From Saccharophagus degradans 2-40 (GTDB lineage: Bacteria; Pseudomonadota; Gammaproteobacteria; Pseudomonadales; Cellvibrionaceae), in the NCBI RefSeq assembly GCF_000013665.1, contig NC_007912.1, positions 2,652,501-2,716,500 on the forward strand: a stretch of DNA of 64,000 nucleotides, given 5' to 3'. Positions 50,510-61,550 of this stretch are shown here, piece by piece. Positions within the stretch are counted from its first letter, which is position 1. Each line of letters starts with the position of its first letter. A program made the position numbers and the translations under genes. The notes beneath the pieces are model-generated. The model searched no databases. It was not told the origin of the DNA and saw nothing but the letters and a program-made list of their open reading frames with translations.

Positions 50510-51676
50510 CTAATCGTTGTTAAATAGGTCGCGCGTGTACACTTTATCGCGCACGTCGGCTAGCTCTTCCACCATGCGGTTGGCAAGAATAACGCTACTT
50601 AAAGCTTTAAACTCATCAAAATCGGCTATTACATCCGAGCCGAAGAATGTTTCTTCTTCTAGCACCGGCTCGAATACCACAACACGAATACCCTTAGCTT
50701 TAATACGCTTCATAATGCCCTGAATAGCAGAGGCACGGAAGTTATCGGACCCGGTTTTCATAATCAAACGATACACCCCTACTACCTCTGGGTTTTTCTT
50801 GATTATAGAATCGGCGATAAAGTCTTTGCGGGTGGTGTTGGCATCCACAATAGCGCGAATTAGGTTATTTGGTACGTCGGCGTAGTTAGCCAGTAGTTGC
50901 TTGGTATCTTTAGGTAAACAGTAACCACCATAACCAAAGGAAGGGTTGTTATAGTGCTTACCTATACGTGGGTCTAACGCTACCCCTTCAATAATTTGCT
51001 TAGAGTCTAACCCATGGGTTTCTGCATAGGTATCTAGCTCGTTAAAGTACGCTACGCGCATAGCCAAATAAGTGTTAGAGAACAATTTAATGGCCTCTGC
51101 CTCTGTGCTATCGGTAAACAGAACTTCTACATCTTGTTTAATAGCACAGCTTTGCAACAATTCGGCAAACTTGGCAGCACGCTCAGACCGCTCACCAACA
51201 ATAATACGCGATGGGTGAAGGTTATCGTATAACGCACGGCCCTCACGCAAGAACTCGGGCGAGAATATAACGTTAGGCGTACCAAAACGCGCACGCACAT
51301 CCACGGTGTAACCCACTGGCACAGTAGATTTAATAACCATAACCGCACTAGGGTTATGGGTCATTACATCTTTAATTACCGACTCTACAGTATTGGTATT
51401 AAAGTAGTTTGTTTCTGGGTCGTAATCTGTTGGCGTAGCAATAACTACAAAATCTGCGCCTTCATAGGCAGCGGCTTTATCTAAAGTAGCTACCAGGTTG
51501 AGTGGCTTATGTGCTAAAAAGTCCTCGATTTCCACATCCTGAATAGGCGAAAGCTTGGAATTAACCATTTCCACACGCTCTGGCACCACATCCAAGGCCA
51601 CAACGGGGTATTTTTGGGCTAACAAAACGGCATTAGACATACCTACATAGCCTGTGCCTACAACAACGATTTTCAT
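50510..51676 (-). CDS. ugd: UDP-glucose 6-dehydrogenase
   Basis: Ugd oxidises UDP-glucose twice to UDP-glucuronate for surface polysaccharides. The 388-residue protein equals the E. coli enzyme in length; it has the NAD motif [16 protein letters not shown], the FSPEFLREG loop, and catalytic C253 in [13 protein letters not shown]. The ATG is at 51674-51676. It lies between the MBL gene and the fcl-gmd glycan cluster, with a 934-base non-coding gap on the fcl side, and ends in its own terminator. A donor for the nearby glycan is a likely product. Confidence 0.95.
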   Translation of the reverse strand: MKIVVVGTGYVGMSNAVLLAQKYPVVALDVVPERVEMVNSKLSPIQDVEIEDFLAHKPLNLVATLDKAAAYEGADFVVIATPTDYDPETNYFNTNTVESVIKDVMTHNPSAVMVIKSTVPVGYTVDVRARFGTPNVIFSPEFLREGRALYDNLHPSRIIVGERSERAAKFAELLQSCAIKQDVEVLFTDSTEAEAIKLFSNTYLAMRVAYFNELDTYAETHGLDSKQIIEGVALDPRIGKHYNNPSFGYGGYCLPKDTKQLLANYADVPNNLIRAIVDANTTRKDFIADSIIKKNPEVVGVYRLIMKTGSDNFRASAIQGIMKRIKAKGIRVVVFEPVLEEETFFGSDVIADFDEFKALSSVILANRMVEELADVRDKVYTRDLFNND

Positions 51677-52610
51677 TTATTTATCCATTATAGAAAGATT
51701 TAAATATGGGAATAAGTGAGATTATACTTTCGAGATAAAAACAGCCTTGGTAGCCGTGATTAACTACCACAAAAAAAGGTGGCATGTGTAGACCAATAGT
51801 CACCAAACCTTCCCCCCTTTAAATTTGTAATGTTTTGCATTGCACATATACTCAATATCCAACAAAACATTCGGCTAGAATCCAAACCAGTCTTATTAGC
51901 CTAAATTAATTTGTAGAGCTCATTTAATTCTTCCCTATAGATTTGAATTCGCGCTACGCACAATATCACTGTAAGGAGTTCAATATATCCCTCTTTGCCA
52001 CTGCCCAAGATCGATCGAACCCCTAACTCACCAAATTTAGCACGCACAAATAAACTACAACAGCAAATTCTCCACTTAAGGTAATAACAAATATACCTTA
52101 CTACTAACTATTTGCCTGAACTAAACCTAGAATTGGATATAAGCAGCGCGCCCTGTTGCAAATAGACAGAGTCAATAAGATGCCTCAGCAAGGGGCGCGC
52201 AGTTACGGCTGTGATAATCGAATTACACACCACTAGCCCCAGCTTCACCGCTGATAAAAATATATCTAAATAATAGCCGCGAGCCCAACTGCCGGCAAGC
52301 CTACGCTACACTTTAAAGGCTCACCGCTAGGTGATATGTATTGAAAGGAAAAATCTAACACAAAGCACAATAAACTGTAGCACTAAGAAATTCAAATAAT
52401 AGGCTGCTTACTCCAGTAAATATAAGCTGTTTCATTCGAGTTTCTATACACCAATAGAAAGCAAGGCGTAGACTGAGGGTAAAGCAAACTGACCATGACA
52501 GGGAAACACAATTCAATCCCTTAGAGTCAAGAAGTGATAAGTTTCAACTGCCAGCCCAATCAGGGAAATTCAAACCCAGCTCAGGTTTAACAGAATATAT
52601 ACCAGAATTA
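51677..52610. other. 934-base gap between fcl and ugd
   Basis: No frame of note and no recognisable gene. The region is AT-rich. It contains a long-range inverted repeat GCGCGCCC (52146-52153) / GGGCGCGC (52193-52200) with a 39-base loop, and a small hairpin GGTAG ... CTACC near 51750-51769 followed by an A-run and GGTGG. No clear terminator directly follows fcl. It may hold the ugd promoter, the 3' end of the glycan mRNA and possibly the remains of a lost gene. Confidence 0.45.
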
Positions 52611-53570
52611 TCAGCACCTAAATTTATCATGATTCTCTAAAAACCACTCATAGGTTCGAGCCAACCCAGAATGCAAACTTATAGAATGCCTCCAACCTAG
52701 AGCATTTACACAAGAAGTGTCCATTAACTTTCGAGGAGCACCATCCGGCTTGGACGAGTCAAATGTGATTTTACCCAAATACCCTACCACTCCAGCTACG
52801 GCCTCGACCAATTCACGAATAGTGCAATCAACCCCCGTACCGACATTAATATGACTTAACATTGGTTGCGTATTCGACTCATAAACTGCAGCATCTAAAT
52901 TCATAATATGAATACAGGCAGCCGCCATGTCGTCCACATGCAAAAACTCTCGCCTAGGCGCACCGGAACCCCATGCAACCACTTCTGGCACGCCACTCAC
53001 CTTAGCCTCATGAAATCGTCGAAGCAGGGCCGGGATAACATGAGAGTTTTCAGGGTGGAAATTGTCATTTTCCCCATATAAATTAGTTGGCATTACGCTG
53101 CGGTAATTACGTGCGTACTGTCTATTGTACGATTCGCACAATTTAATACCGGCTATTTTTGCGATCGCATAAGGTTCATTTGTCGGCTCCAAAATACCTG
53201 TTAACAAGGCTTGCTCTTTCATCGGTTGTTCTGCAAATTTGGGGTATATGCAAGAAGACCCCAAAAATAAAAGATCATTAATACCAGCCAAATGCGCCGA
53301 GTGCACGATATTGCACTCGATCATTAAGTTTTCGTAAATAAACTCAGCAGGATACGCATTATTCGCGACTATTCCTCCTACTTTTGCCGCTGCAAGGTAA
53401 ATTTGATCAATTTCTTCATTTTCAAAAAAAACTGTAACACTATCCTGATTCAACAAATCAAGCTGAGTCTTATCGCGCAATATCAATTCAACATCTGGCT
53501 GTTTTTTCAATTGGCGCACAATAGCCGACCCAACCATTCCTTTGTGTCCCGCAACAAATATTTTTTTCAT
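52611..53570 (-). CDS. fcl: GDP-L-fucose synthase
   Basis: Fcl (WcaG) epimerises and reduces GDP-4-keto-6-deoxymannose to GDP-L-fucose using NADPH. The 319-residue SDR protein has the [14 protein letters not shown] nucleotide motif, the LGSSCIYPK motif with catalytic Ser/Cys, the [19 protein letters not shown] Tyr/Lys helix (split: [18 protein letters not shown]) and [22 protein letters not shown] (split: [18 protein letters not shown]). It lies 76 bases after gmd on the same strand. Together they make GDP-fucose from GDP-mannose. Confidence 0.96.
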   Translation of the reverse strand: MKKIFVAGHKGMVGSAIVRQLKKQPDVELILRDKTQLDLLNQDSVTVFFENEEIDQIYLAAAKVGGIVANNAYPAEFIYENLMIECNIVHSAHLAGINDLLFLGSSCIYPKFAEQPMKEQALLTGILEPTNEPYAIAKIAGIKLCESYNRQYARNYRSVMPTNLYGENDNFHPENSHVIPALLRRFHEAKVSGVPEVVAWGSGAPRREFLHVDDMAAACIHIMNLDAAVYESNTQPMLSHINVGTGVDCTIRELVEAVAGVVGYLGKITFDSSKPDGAPRKLMDTSCVNALGWRHSISLHSGLARTYEWFLENHDKFRC

Positions 53571-53646
53571 GTTTAATCGCTTTTATTGTAAATACGCACA
53601 TCGGCAATCAGAATGCAAACTCTATTACAGAATAGAAAAAACAACT

Positions 53647-54774
53647 TCACTCTACAGAAACATTCACATCATGGCCATGAGCTAAAAGCAAAGCATGTTG
53701 CTTTGCCAGACCTAGGTCACTAGCGACCATTTCCGCACACATTTCTTCCACTGATATTTCGGGCACCCAACCTAATTTCGCTTTGGCTTTTGCTGGGTCT
53801 CCCAATAAAGTTTCAACCTCTGCTGGCCGAAAATATTTAGGGTCAACTTTGACAATTTGATCCCCGACTTTCAAAGCAGGAGCCTTATTAGGGTCTACAA
53901 TAGAAACTACAGTGGCCACTTCATTAATGTGCTCTCCACTAAACTCGAGTTCGAAACCCGCATTTATTGCAGACAACTTAACAAACTCGCGAACCGAAAT
54001 TTGCTTACCTGTAGCAATAACAAAATCTTCTGGCTCTGCTTGCTGCAACATCATCCACTGCATTCGAACATAATCTTTCGCATGCCCCCAATCACGAAGA
54101 GCATCCATATTGCCCAAGTATAAACATTTCTCTACTCCCTGAGCCACATTAGCAATACCACGGGTGATTTTACGAGTAACAAAAGTTTCACCACGACGCG
54201 GCGACTCATGATTAAATAAAATACCATTGCAGGCAAACATACCATATGACTCACGATAGTTAACAGTAATCCAATAAGCATACATTTTAGCCACTGCATA
54301 AGGAGAGCGCGGATGAAAAGGCGTGGACTCATTCTGCGGGATTTCCTTAACCTCACCAAAAAGTTCGGACGTTGAAGCTTGATAAAACCGCGTCTTCTTC
54401 TCCAAACCTAAAAACCGAATAGCCTCTAGAATACGTAAAGCACCTATTGCATCAACATCCGCTGTGTACTCTGGACACTCAAACGAAACAGCAACATGTG
54501 ACTGCGCCCCCAAGTTGTACACCTCATCTGGTTGCACTTCTTTTAAAATGCGAGTTAAATTTGACGAATCAGTTAAATCTCCATAATGCAAAAAAAAGTT
54601 GGCATTTTCTTCATGCTTATCTTGATATATATGATCTACACGCGCAGTATTAAACAAGGATGCCCGACGCTTGATACCATGCACCTCATAGCCTTTTTCT
54701 AATAGCAGCTCAGACAAATAAGATCCGTCCTGACCTGTTACCCCGGTAATCAGTGCTATTTTCCTAGCCATCAT
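53647..54774 (-). CDS. gmd: GDP-mannose 4,6-dehydratase
   Basis: Gmd makes GDP-4-keto-6-deoxymannose from GDP-mannose. The 375-residue SDR protein shows [21 protein letters not shown] (split: [22 protein letters not shown]), the [11 protein letters not shown] motif, the [15 protein letters not shown] Tyr/Lys helix, and [16 protein letters not shown]. The length matches E. coli Gmd. Its ATG overlaps the stop of the upstream glycosyltransferase by 4 bases, so it is part of the same operon. The enzymes for GDP-mannose supply (ManA/B/C) are not in the window. Confidence 0.97.
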   Translation of the reverse strand: MMARKIALITGVTGQDGSYLSELLLEKGYEVHGIKRRASLFNTARVDHIYQDKHEENANFFLHYGDLTDSSNLTRILKEVQPDEVYNLGAQSHVAVSFECPEYTADVDAIGALRILEAIRFLGLEKKTRFYQASTSELFGEVKEIPQNESTPFHPRSPYAVAKMYAYWITVNYRESYGMFACNGILFNHESPRRGETFVTRKITRGIANVAQGVEKCLYLGNMDALRDWGHAKDYVRMQWMMLQQAEPEDFVIATGKQISVREFVKLSAINAGFELEFSGEHINEVATVVSIVDPNKAPALKVGDQIVKVDPKYFRPAEVETLLGDPAKAKAKLGWVPEISVEEMCAEMVASDLGLAKQHALLLAHGHDVNVSVE

Positions 54775-55538
54775 ACTCCCCTATCTTTTAATTTTTTTGC
54801 AGTTAAGGAACCTAATTCCGGCGCTATACATTTGATCAAATAAACAATCAAACTAAAACTGACCATCACGTATTTCACCATATAATTTTTCGGTAAAGTC
54901 ATTTGAGCCTCACACCTTTCTCGCCACACTTGCACTCTTCGAGCTTTAGAGACCTCACTGGATACTCCATCCAAGCTATAAGTACACAAACACTCTCGAT
55001 ACTTGAGTGGTACAATTTCGTTGTAGTGGCTAAGAGTATGCTGGTAGTCCGAGCAAATCCTGTACTTTAAATTAAAGCCATCAGCAAGCAACTCCCTCCT
55101 ATAAATCATGTTTTGGTGATTCAATGCGCTCCGCATAAAAAAACCAAGACTAAATTTCATTTTAATTTCGCCACCGGCTGTACATACATCAGAATAAATC
55201 AGATTACCCTCAACCTCCAAGCTCAAAAACTGGAGTAATTGCTCTGAATTACAGCTTACAATGTCCCCACAATTCACAAACCACAACCACCTACCCGTGG
55301 AAATTTTAATACCTTTATTCATAGCATCGTAAATTCCACCATCTCTTTCCACCACCAAGTGATCGATTTTTTTAGAAGTATCTTTAATATCCCCAAAACT
55401 AGCATCATGTGAACCACCATCAATCACAATAAATTCCACTTCTTCAAACGCTAGAAATGGCAACAACGACTCAACAGTTTTTTTATAATTTCTCCCTGAA
55501 TTATAGTTAACCGTCACTATTGAAAGAATTTTATTCAT
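54771..55538 (-). CDS. Glycosyltransferase family 2, WcaE-like
   Basis: This is a 255-residue GT-A fold transferase. It has the N-terminal [16 protein letters not shown], the [12 protein letters not shown] nucleotide-binding turn, the [14 protein letters not shown] segment and a FVNCGDIV metal-binding region in place of the usual DxD. The [10 protein letters not shown] pattern is that of WcaE-like colanic-acid transferases and relatives. The sugar donor is unknown; GDP-fucose is possible given the gmd/fcl neighbours. It overlaps gmd and the next gene by 4 bases each. Confidence 0.85.
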   Translation of the reverse strand: MNKILSIVTVNYNSGRNYKKTVESLLPFLAFEEVEFIVIDGGSHDASFGDIKDTSKKIDHLVVERDGGIYDAMNKGIKISTGRWLWFVNCGDIVSCNSEQLLQFLSLEVEGNLIYSDVCTAGGEIKMKFSLGFFMRSALNHQNMIYRRELLADGFNLKYRICSDYQHTLSHYNEIVPLKYRECLCTYSLDGVSSEVSKARRVQVWRERCEAQMTLPKNYMVKYVMVSFSLIVYLIKCIAPELGSLTAKKLKDRGV

Positions 55539-56296
55539 AAATAGGTTTTCTTAATGCCATTCACTATATAACAAAGAATATATTTAAGGGAGCGCGCAAA
55601 ACGCAAACCCAAGAATCCCCTGTAAACATTCCACTGCCTTGCAATCTCAATATACTTTTTACTAGAAACTCCATTCTTATGGACTCTATAACTTGCTAAA
55701 ACATGAGGGATGACGCTAAACCTCTCACCAAAGTAATCTAGAAGTACAAACCAGTATGCATAGTCTTCCTTTGCTATAATAGGCATCAGCGGTCGCATAA
55801 AGCTATCCACACCGCCAAAATCAACAACTACCGTTAAACAGCCCACACTGCATGTTCGCAATAAATCTTCCCTAGACAATTTGGATTCAGGTACATTAAA
55901 TTCATCCAAACAAACCCCATCTTCGGATATTAGACGGTAAGAGGAGCAGGTAAGCCTAGACCCACTCCCCATCATGTAGGAGACGTGCTTACTAAGCTTG
56001 TCTTTATCCCACAAGTCATCTGAATCTAAAAATGCCAAAAATCGCCCTCGGCTATTTTTAATCCCATAATTCCTGGCCTCAGCAGCTCCCTTTTTTTTGC
56101 ATTTCAGCAGTTTAATTCGAAAGTCTATCTTCGCTAAAGTTTCAATAATTGATACACTACTATCAGACGACATATTATCTATGATAATCAACTCAAAACA
56201 CTCATAGGTCTGCGCCAATACGCTCATTATACTTTCAGCAATAAATTTTTCCGAGTTATAGCAAGGCATTACAATTGAAACCAGCATTCCACTCAT
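55535..56296 (-). CDS. Glycosyltransferase family 2
   Basis: The 253-residue GT2 has VSIVMPCYNSEKFIAESI (split: SIVMPCYNSEKF, IAESIMSVLAQTY), the IIIDNMSSDSS turn, the EARNYGIKNSRG helix and the AFLDSDDLW DxD metal-binding motif. The fold and reaction class are clear; donor and acceptor are not. It overlaps the upstream Wzy-like gene and the downstream GT2 by 4 bases, so it is translated with them. An ATG three codons in is an alternative start. Confidence 0.88.
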   Translation of the reverse strand: MSGMLVSIVMPCYNSEKFIAESIMSVLAQTYECFELIIIDNMSSDSSVSIIETLAKIDFRIKLLKCKKKGAAEARNYGIKNSRGRFLAFLDSDDLWDKDKLSKHVSYMMGSGSRLTCSSYRLISEDGVCLDEFNVPESKLSREDLLRTCSVGCLTVVVDFGGVDSFMRPLMPIIAKEDYAYWFVLLDYFGERFSVIPHVLASYRVHKNGVSSKKYIEIARQWNVYRGFLGLRFARSLKYILCYIVNGIKKTYL

Positions 56297-57465
56297 ATCA
56301 AACTTTTCGCTTTAAACGATGATGGGAAAACCATTAAAACTAAAAAACTAAAAAAGCCGTAAGGCAGTAAATAATCAGGCCTCTGAAAAAAAAGAAGTAA
56401 TATTGGAGCCAAATAAAATACACACTTGGCACGCAAGTATCGAACAGACAAATAAAATAAGGGGATGTATAATGGAATAAAAAACACACCACCAATTGCT
56501 AAAAAATAAAAAATATTAGCTCCAAAAAATTCATATTTTCCAGCCGAATTAAAACCCACCCCAAGCAGAGGACTTCCAAAAAAGTATTCTATCGCATTCT
56601 TAGTAACTGCTGCCCTAGTGTTACCTGCACCTCCGTTAAATATTGACTCCAGCCGCCCAAAAACCAAACTATCAACCACCTGACCAACAGGCGAATAAAC
56701 GATTGCGATTGCCAGAAATAAGAACAACCCCCAAAAAACTAACGTAGACTTTAAATTTTTAACGTTGACTTTCGATAGCTGCAGCACCCCAAAAATCAAA
56801 AAAAAAGCCATTGACATAGTAAGAAACCCCGACACTATAAGAGTAAGCTTTTGGTATACTCCCCCCCTATTCATTTCCAGAAGTATATAGGCTGTACAAA
56901 CGATTAACGCAAAAGTCCCTGGCTCGTCAAAATAAAATGCCATACGGGGGAAGCTTATTCCACCAAATTGATATAAAGCATTTGAAGTTGAAAAAATGTA
57001 GTTGTACGCTAGTCGCTCATCAGGGTTGAGATATTGTGATATGCCATCATAATCAAATTGAGAAAATACGAAGCCAATCATTACAAACACAGAAGCGATC
57101 AAAGCAAAGCGAATATAGAAATCAACTAACTCACACCTACCAATACATGTAAAACAAAAAACTGCAAAAAGCATCAATACTAAAATTCGAAACCCGCCAA
57201 TCAAACCACTAGAATATTCACCGTGAATAATGGCCATAAAAAAATAGCACACAGCTATCACCGCTATAACACTATAAAACCGTAGTTCCTTTACATCAAT
57301 TCTGCGACAGCCGATTCTGAACAACCAGTACAAACACAAAATTGCCGCAAGAATCTTGCTAACCACAAATGCTCTAGAATGACTGAAAAACATAAAAAGC
57401 AATGTACCCGGAGGCGAACACAGACAAAAAACCACCAGACTTAACCTGTCAAAAAAACGAATCAT
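56293..57465 (-). CDS. Wzy-like O-antigen/polysaccharide polymerase
   Basis: This is a 390-residue integral membrane protein with about 10-12 hydrophobic segments and a larger loop near residues 140-190. It has no catalytic motif I can name. Its place among glycosyltransferases and near a Wzx-like flippase, with the LLGVGFNS-type segment (here SPLLGVGFNSAG) common to O-antigen ligase/polymerase proteins, supports a Wzy role. Polymerase sequences are poorly conserved, so an O-antigen ligase is the other option. It overlaps both neighbours by 4 bases. Confidence 0.72.
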   Translation of the reverse strand: MIRFFDRLSLVVFCLCSPPGTLLFMFFSHSRAFVVSKILAAILCLYWLFRIGCRRIDVKELRFYSVIAVIAVCYFFMAIIHGEYSSGLIGGFRILVLMLFAVFCFTCIGRCELVDFYIRFALIASVFVMIGFVFSQFDYDGISQYLNPDERLAYNYIFSTSNALYQFGGISFPRMAFYFDEPGTFALIVCTAYILLEMNRGGVYQKLTLIVSGFLTMSMAFFLIFGVLQLSKVNVKNLKSTLVFWGLFLFLAIAIVYSPVGQVVDSLVFGRLESIFNGGAGNTRAAVTKNAIEYFFGSPLLGVGFNSAGKYEFFGANIFYFLAIGGVFFIPLYIPLFYLSVRYLRAKCVFYLAPILLLFFQRPDYLLPYGFFSFLVLMVFPSSFKAKSLI

Positions 57466-58637
57466 GACAACAATTCAATTTGTTGCAAAACAGCTTCTGG
57501 CGAATATGTTTTTCTAACATGCTGTCGACGATACGCACGCGATTGCAGCACCCCCGCCCCAACCCTATCTATTAGCCAAACTAAATTTCCGACATCAATA
57601 GTATTGGAAAGCAAGCCAAGCTTATTATTAGTAATAATATTGGGCATACCGCCAACCTTAAATCCGACAATATAACAACCAACTGCAAGAGCCTCCAAAA
57701 CCACATTTGGCAAATTATCAACCCTCGAAAGAGAGACATAAATATCCGCTTCACTTAAGCAGGATATGAGACTCTTATTGCTTAGCTCACCCAATACCTC
57801 CACATTCTCAAACAACAGCGCTTTGTCATTTATAAATTTATCAAGCGCACCAAATATTTTAACATAGCAGTCAACTCTATTCATCATTGTTAAAAATGCT
57901 AAAATAAGATCCCCCCCCTTGTGCCATGAGTTAACATCAGCTGCACCTAAAATTATCACAGTCCTTCCACAACTTACTCTTCCAAGAGTAGATGGGCAAT
58001 CCAAAATTGAATATGGAATTATATTTGGTATTGTAGGAAATAATCTGCACGCTTCGGGAGATTCAAATTGAGCAGAATCCGAATAGTAGCAATCTAACAA
58101 TTTTTGCCTCATCCAATCACTAGGCGCAATCACAGTTACATTTTTCGACATCAATAACTCTCTTTTTATTTTCGCCGAATAGCGCTCAAAGCAATACATC
58201 ACTCCTCTATTCTTTGCTTGAAACTTTTCAGAAATATGTGAACACCCTCCAACCCACCATAAATCATGAGCAACAACGTACACTCGCTTTTTCAACGAGC
58301 TTAACTCACCCAACGAAACGAGTTCAGCCCCGACCCAGTGTACTACCAACACATCATAATTATATTTATTCAAAACACGAGAGACGCCGGTAGGGAGGAC
58401 ATTAAACGATCGAATGCTATCCTTTTTATCCGCGCACTGAAACAACCTAAAAAACAAGAAATATAGCTTTTGAATACAAAAAATAATCCTCGGCAAAACC
58501 TTATCCGAATCTGGACCAGCCTTCAAACTTAAAAACACAGAATCCATTCGATTATCTAGCATGCTTTCATGAAGTCGCATAGCAGATATTGCCGCTCCTC
58601 CCTTGTCAGCAGATAAGGATAAATGTAAATATTTCAC
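57462..58637 (-). CDS. Glycosyltransferase family 4
   Basis: The 391-residue protein has a GT-B fold. The N-terminal half opens LHLSLSADKGGAAISAMRL and has the AHDLWWVGGCSH segment seen in WcaC-like enzymes. The C-terminal half has the ADIYVSLSRVDNLPNVVLEALAVG nucleotide-sugar motif (split: ADIYVSLSR, NLPNVVLEALA), with the expected Glu pair region. The donor is unknown. The start is GTG at 58635-58637. It overlaps the polymerase gene by 4 bases and follows the acyltransferase by 18. Confidence 0.87.
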   Translation of the reverse strand: MKYLHLSLSADKGGAAISAMRLHESMLDNRMDSVFLSLKAGPDSDKVLPRIIFCIQKLYFLFFRLFQCADKKDSIRSFNVLPTGVSRVLNKYNYDVLVVHWVGAELVSLGELSSLKKRVYVVAHDLWWVGGCSHISEKFQAKNRGVMYCFERYSAKIKRELLMSKNVTVIAPSDWMRQKLLDCYYSDSAQFESPEACRLFPTIPNIIPYSILDCPSTLGRVSCGRTVIILGAADVNSWHKGGDLILAFLTMMNRVDCYVKIFGALDKFINDKALLFENVEVLGELSNKSLISCLSEADIYVSLSRVDNLPNVVLEALAVGCYIVGFKVGGMPNIITNNKLGLLSNTIDVGNLVWLIDRVGAGVLQSRAYRRQHVRKTYSPEAVLQQIELLS

Positions 58638-58655
58638 TTTATAAGTTCGCCCAAG

Positions 58656-59228
58656 CTATGCCTTACGACTGCCTATTACTTTCGCAGGCACACCAGCCAC
58701 TATGTCAAACTCATTCACGGGACGAGTTACAACAGCACCAGCACCAACGATAGAGTTTGCAGCTATATCATTCATTATTACAGATTTTGTACCAATCCAT
58801 GTATTATCTCCAATTCGGACGGTCTTCAACAAGCCCTGAGACTTTCTGAATAGCGTATCCAAATCCCGAATATTATGATGATGCGCCCCACTCATCACAG
58901 ATACTCCGGCCGCAATCACCACATCATTACCAAGCTCACATCTTGATAAGAGACTATACTCTTCAATAGTACAATCGTTTCCTATTGCCACATCCTCATA
59001 ACAAATATAAGCCCCAAAGAAAACAGTCAAACCATCGCCACATTTTTTTAAAGTAGAACTGTAAAAATACCTACGCACATAAACCCCTAAAAGGCCATTA
59101 AATGTGGAAACGGAAATAGCAATATCCTTATAGTGAAACAAAGACGTTTTAAACTTCGCCACATAGTAAGACGATATAATATAACCAAAAAGCTTTAGTA
59201 TTGCTTTTGCTATATTCTTAATTGGCAT
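58656..59228 (-). CDS. Hexapeptide-repeat acyltransferase
   Basis: The 190-residue protein has a left-handed beta-helix made of hexapeptide repeats (about 85-175), including VAIGNDCTIEEYSLLSRC (split: VAIGNDCTIEE, YSLLSRCELG), VRIGDNTWIGTKSVIM, and NSIVGAGAVVTRPV. It resembles WcaF/LacA-like O-acetyltransferases; the active His is likely in SGAHHHNIRD. It probably acetylates a sugar of the glycan. It starts 11 bases inside the end of the upstream GT2. Confidence 0.84.
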   Translation of the reverse strand: MPIKNIAKAILKLFGYIISSYYVAKFKTSLFHYKDIAISVSTFNGLLGVYVRRYFYSSTLKKCGDGLTVFFGAYICYEDVAIGNDCTIEEYSLLSRCELGNDVVIAAGVSVMSGAHHHNIRDLDTLFRKSQGLLKTVRIGDNTWIGTKSVIMNDIAANSIVGAGAVVTRPVNEFDIVAGVPAKVIGSRKA

Positions 59229-60102
59229 AATACCCCCATAACAATCGAATCAATTTGATCGCTTTAGCCAAACCTAACTGCTGCACACAAAACACCCAAA
59301 AACCTGCAACTCGACGCTCTTTGTATGCAACGTAAAAAAAATCTTTAGCAAAATACCCGATCAAAGCTTCCTCTGTAATTAACTCTTGGTATTCAATCAC
59401 CCATTTCTTACAAAACTCAAATTTCGCACCCTTTGATATAAAGTTTTTACTTTCGTTTTCCACCCAATAGGATTTTGCGACCGGAAACATACAAAATGAG
59501 ACGCCTAATTTTTGAGCTCGCAAGCAAAAATCGTAATCCTGATGCCTCACCAACCTGGGGTTGAACATTACGTTTCTAGCGACCACTATTGGCATTAACC
59601 ACGAGCTTGTTTGTACAACGCCTTTATCTAAAAACAGATAATTAGATATATCTTGCCCCCTATAGTTTGAGCCTATCACACCCCCCTTCTCACCACGTCT
59701 ACATTTTATGACTGGTGAAAAGAGTAAATACTCTTCATACTGAACGTTAGACAAGAAGTCAAAATAACACTTCAACTTATCCGCCATCCAATAATCATCA
59801 TCATCTAAGAAAGCAACATAGTCACCTAGAGCCTTTAAAATACCTGCATTTCTGGCTGTTGCCCCATTACTTTCCAGAGCATCATCGTATATATATTTTA
59901 TATCCAAAGAGCTTTGAAAAACGGACAACGAATCGCAAGCAATTATTGCTTCACTTTCTGGAAAATTACTAAATACAATTAAAACCTCTAGAATAAACTC
60001 TGCATTACCTACCAGCGAGCCTACTGATTCTGTCAAATATTCAACACTTGTACTGGCCGGGATTATGACACTAGTAGAATTGTAATGCTTTGTATTTACC
60101 AT
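59218..60102 (-). CDS. Glycosyltransferase family 2
   Basis: The 294-residue GT2 starts SVIIPASTSVEYLTES and has the TARNAGILKALGDYV helix, the AFLDDDDYW metal-binding motif and the HQDYDFCLRAQKLG acceptor-side motif typical of the family. The N-terminal motif is slightly unusual (PAST for the common PxYN). The donor is unknown. It lies 30 bases after the Wzx-like gene and overlaps the acyltransferase by 11 bases. Confidence 0.86.
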   Translation of the reverse strand: MVNTKHYNSTSVIIPASTSVEYLTESVGSLVGNAEFILEVLIVFSNFPESEAIIACDSLSVFQSSLDIKYIYDDALESNGATARNAGILKALGDYVAFLDDDDYWMADKLKCYFDFLSNVQYEEYLLFSPVIKCRRGEKGGVIGSNYRGQDISNYLFLDKGVVQTSSWLMPIVVARNVMFNPRLVRHQDYDFCLRAQKLGVSFCMFPVAKSYWVENESKNFISKGAKFEFCKKWVIEYQELITEEALIGYFAKDFFYVAYKERRVAGFWVFCVQQLGLAKAIKLIRLLWGYYAN

Positions 60103-60132
60103 AAGCGCTCCAAACTAAACCCAATCCGAGAA

Positions 60133-61518
60133 TCAACGAAATAATAACGAAGACAAACGCTTCACATACAGTATTAGTAACATTACCAGAACCCCGCCCC
60201 AACTGGCTGTTTGAAACCATAAATCCTTCATTACAAGATTTGTAAGCAACAAAGCCAAGATTAAAATCGTGATCCAATAAAGTTTAGAGCCTAGTACGTC
60301 CATCCACACCAGATTAGAAAGTACAGACTTCAGCATTACAAAGCATCCAAAAGACAAACATGTTGACGCCGCAGCACCAACTGCTCCATACGAAGGAATG
60401 AGACAATAGCCTACTATCAGATTAATAGCCAAAGCAACCATGGTAGCAATCAATGAAAAATGTGATTTTTTAGTAATCCCAATGCCAATCGATGTAATTT
60501 CAGATAAAGTATAAAATAACGGGAAAGCCATACAAGCAACTAACAGGAATTTAACCTCTGTATATTCAACAGGTAATATATAATCAACAAGTGGCGCGCA
60601 TATTCCAACCAGACAAAATAATACAACGATAACAAACAACATGATATCTGCAACCGGCTTAACTTTATTCATGTTTTCCCCACTTTCTACCCATTTATAT
60701 ATAGTTGGCGCCCAGAGCGTTGAAAATACAGATTGCACAACCATTGCAGCCCCAGCGAAACTAACAGATACCGAGTAAATACCGAGCTCATTATAAGTTG
60801 ACAAGCTTCTTAATAGCACTTTATCCATTGCAGTCAACCCCCAAAATGCAACCCCACCAAACAACAAAGGAAAACCAAACCTAACAACACTGACCCACTC
60901 TGTTTGATCTACGCGACATGTAAGGCCTACAAACCAAACACGGCGCGTTTGAAAAATGAAGTATAGCGCAACCAAAAATGCTGAAATGAAATGCGCTTGA
61001 ACTAAAAACTCATAACCTGCGTTTAATTTAAGCCCCGCACACACACCTATCGCCAAAATAAAAATGAGCTTCGGCAGGATTAAACTAAAAGAAAACTCAA
61101 AGCCTTTCTCTTGCATTCGTAAAATAAGGGACAAAAATCGATTTACCAACATAAAAAAACAAAACAAAGCCACAAAACGACCAGCAGTTTTAGAATTTGT
61201 ATCGAACAAAAAATCACTATATAACCGCGGAAAGAGCAGACCTAGCACTAAAAAAACGACAGCCACTATAATTGGCAAAAAAAACACCGTTTTAAAAAGT
61301 CTTGCTTCGCTGTCAGCTGCATGATACTCACGAACAAAAGCTTGATCCAACCCTAAACAGCTAACCATTACAAACAAACCAGCGCAAGTTTGTAACATAG
61401 CCATACGACCTATATCATCTGGTGAAAAATACCAAGCACTAAGCGGCAAAGTTATAAACCCTAACGCAGCACTACCTAAAGGCCCAAGAGAGAAACCGAG
61501 AATCTTTCTAATATTCAC
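60133..61518 (-). CDS. Wzx-like polysaccharide flippase
   Basis: This is a 461-residue membrane protein with about 12-14 segments, of the PST/MATE (MviN-like) exporter type. It opens ILGFSLGPLGSAALGFITLP (20 residues) and has LGLDQAFVREYHA and later repeated Ser/Gly-rich helices. It is the likely translocase of lipid-linked repeat units for the neighbouring Wzy-like polymerase. The start is GTG at 61516-61518, with a weak ribosome binding site; it lies 32 bases after the WecF-like gene. Confidence 0.83.
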   Translation of the reverse strand: MNIRKILGFSLGPLGSAALGFITLPLSAWYFSPDDIGRMAMLQTCAGLFVMVSCLGLDQAFVREYHAADSEARLFKTVFFLPIIVAVVFLVLGLLFPRLYSDFLFDTNSKTAGRFVALFCFFMLVNRFLSLILRMQEKGFEFSFSLILPKLIFILAIGVCAGLKLNAGYEFLVQAHFISAFLVALYFIFQTRRVWFVGLTCRVDQTEWVSVVRFGFPLLFGGVAFWGLTAMDKVLLRSLSTYNELGIYSVSVSFAGAAMVVQSVFSTLWAPTIYKWVESGENMNKVKPVADIMLFVIVVLFCLVGICAPLVDYILPVEYTEVKFLLVACMAFPLFYTLSEITSIGIGITKKSHFSLIATMVALAINLIVGYCLIPSYGAVGAAASTCLSFGCFVMLKSVLSNLVWMDVLGSKLYWITILILALLLTNLVMKDLWFQTASWGGVLVMLLILYVKRLSSLLFR

Positions 61519-61550
61519 AATTCGATTTAACCTTATTTTCTTTAGCAGAA

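Noticed and set aside
51745-51790. JUMPstart/ops-like sequence (TTGGTAGCCGTGATTAAC) near the glycan cluster
   Set aside because: It resembles only the first half of the JUMPstart pattern, lacks the GGCGGTAG ops core and points away from every glycan gene.
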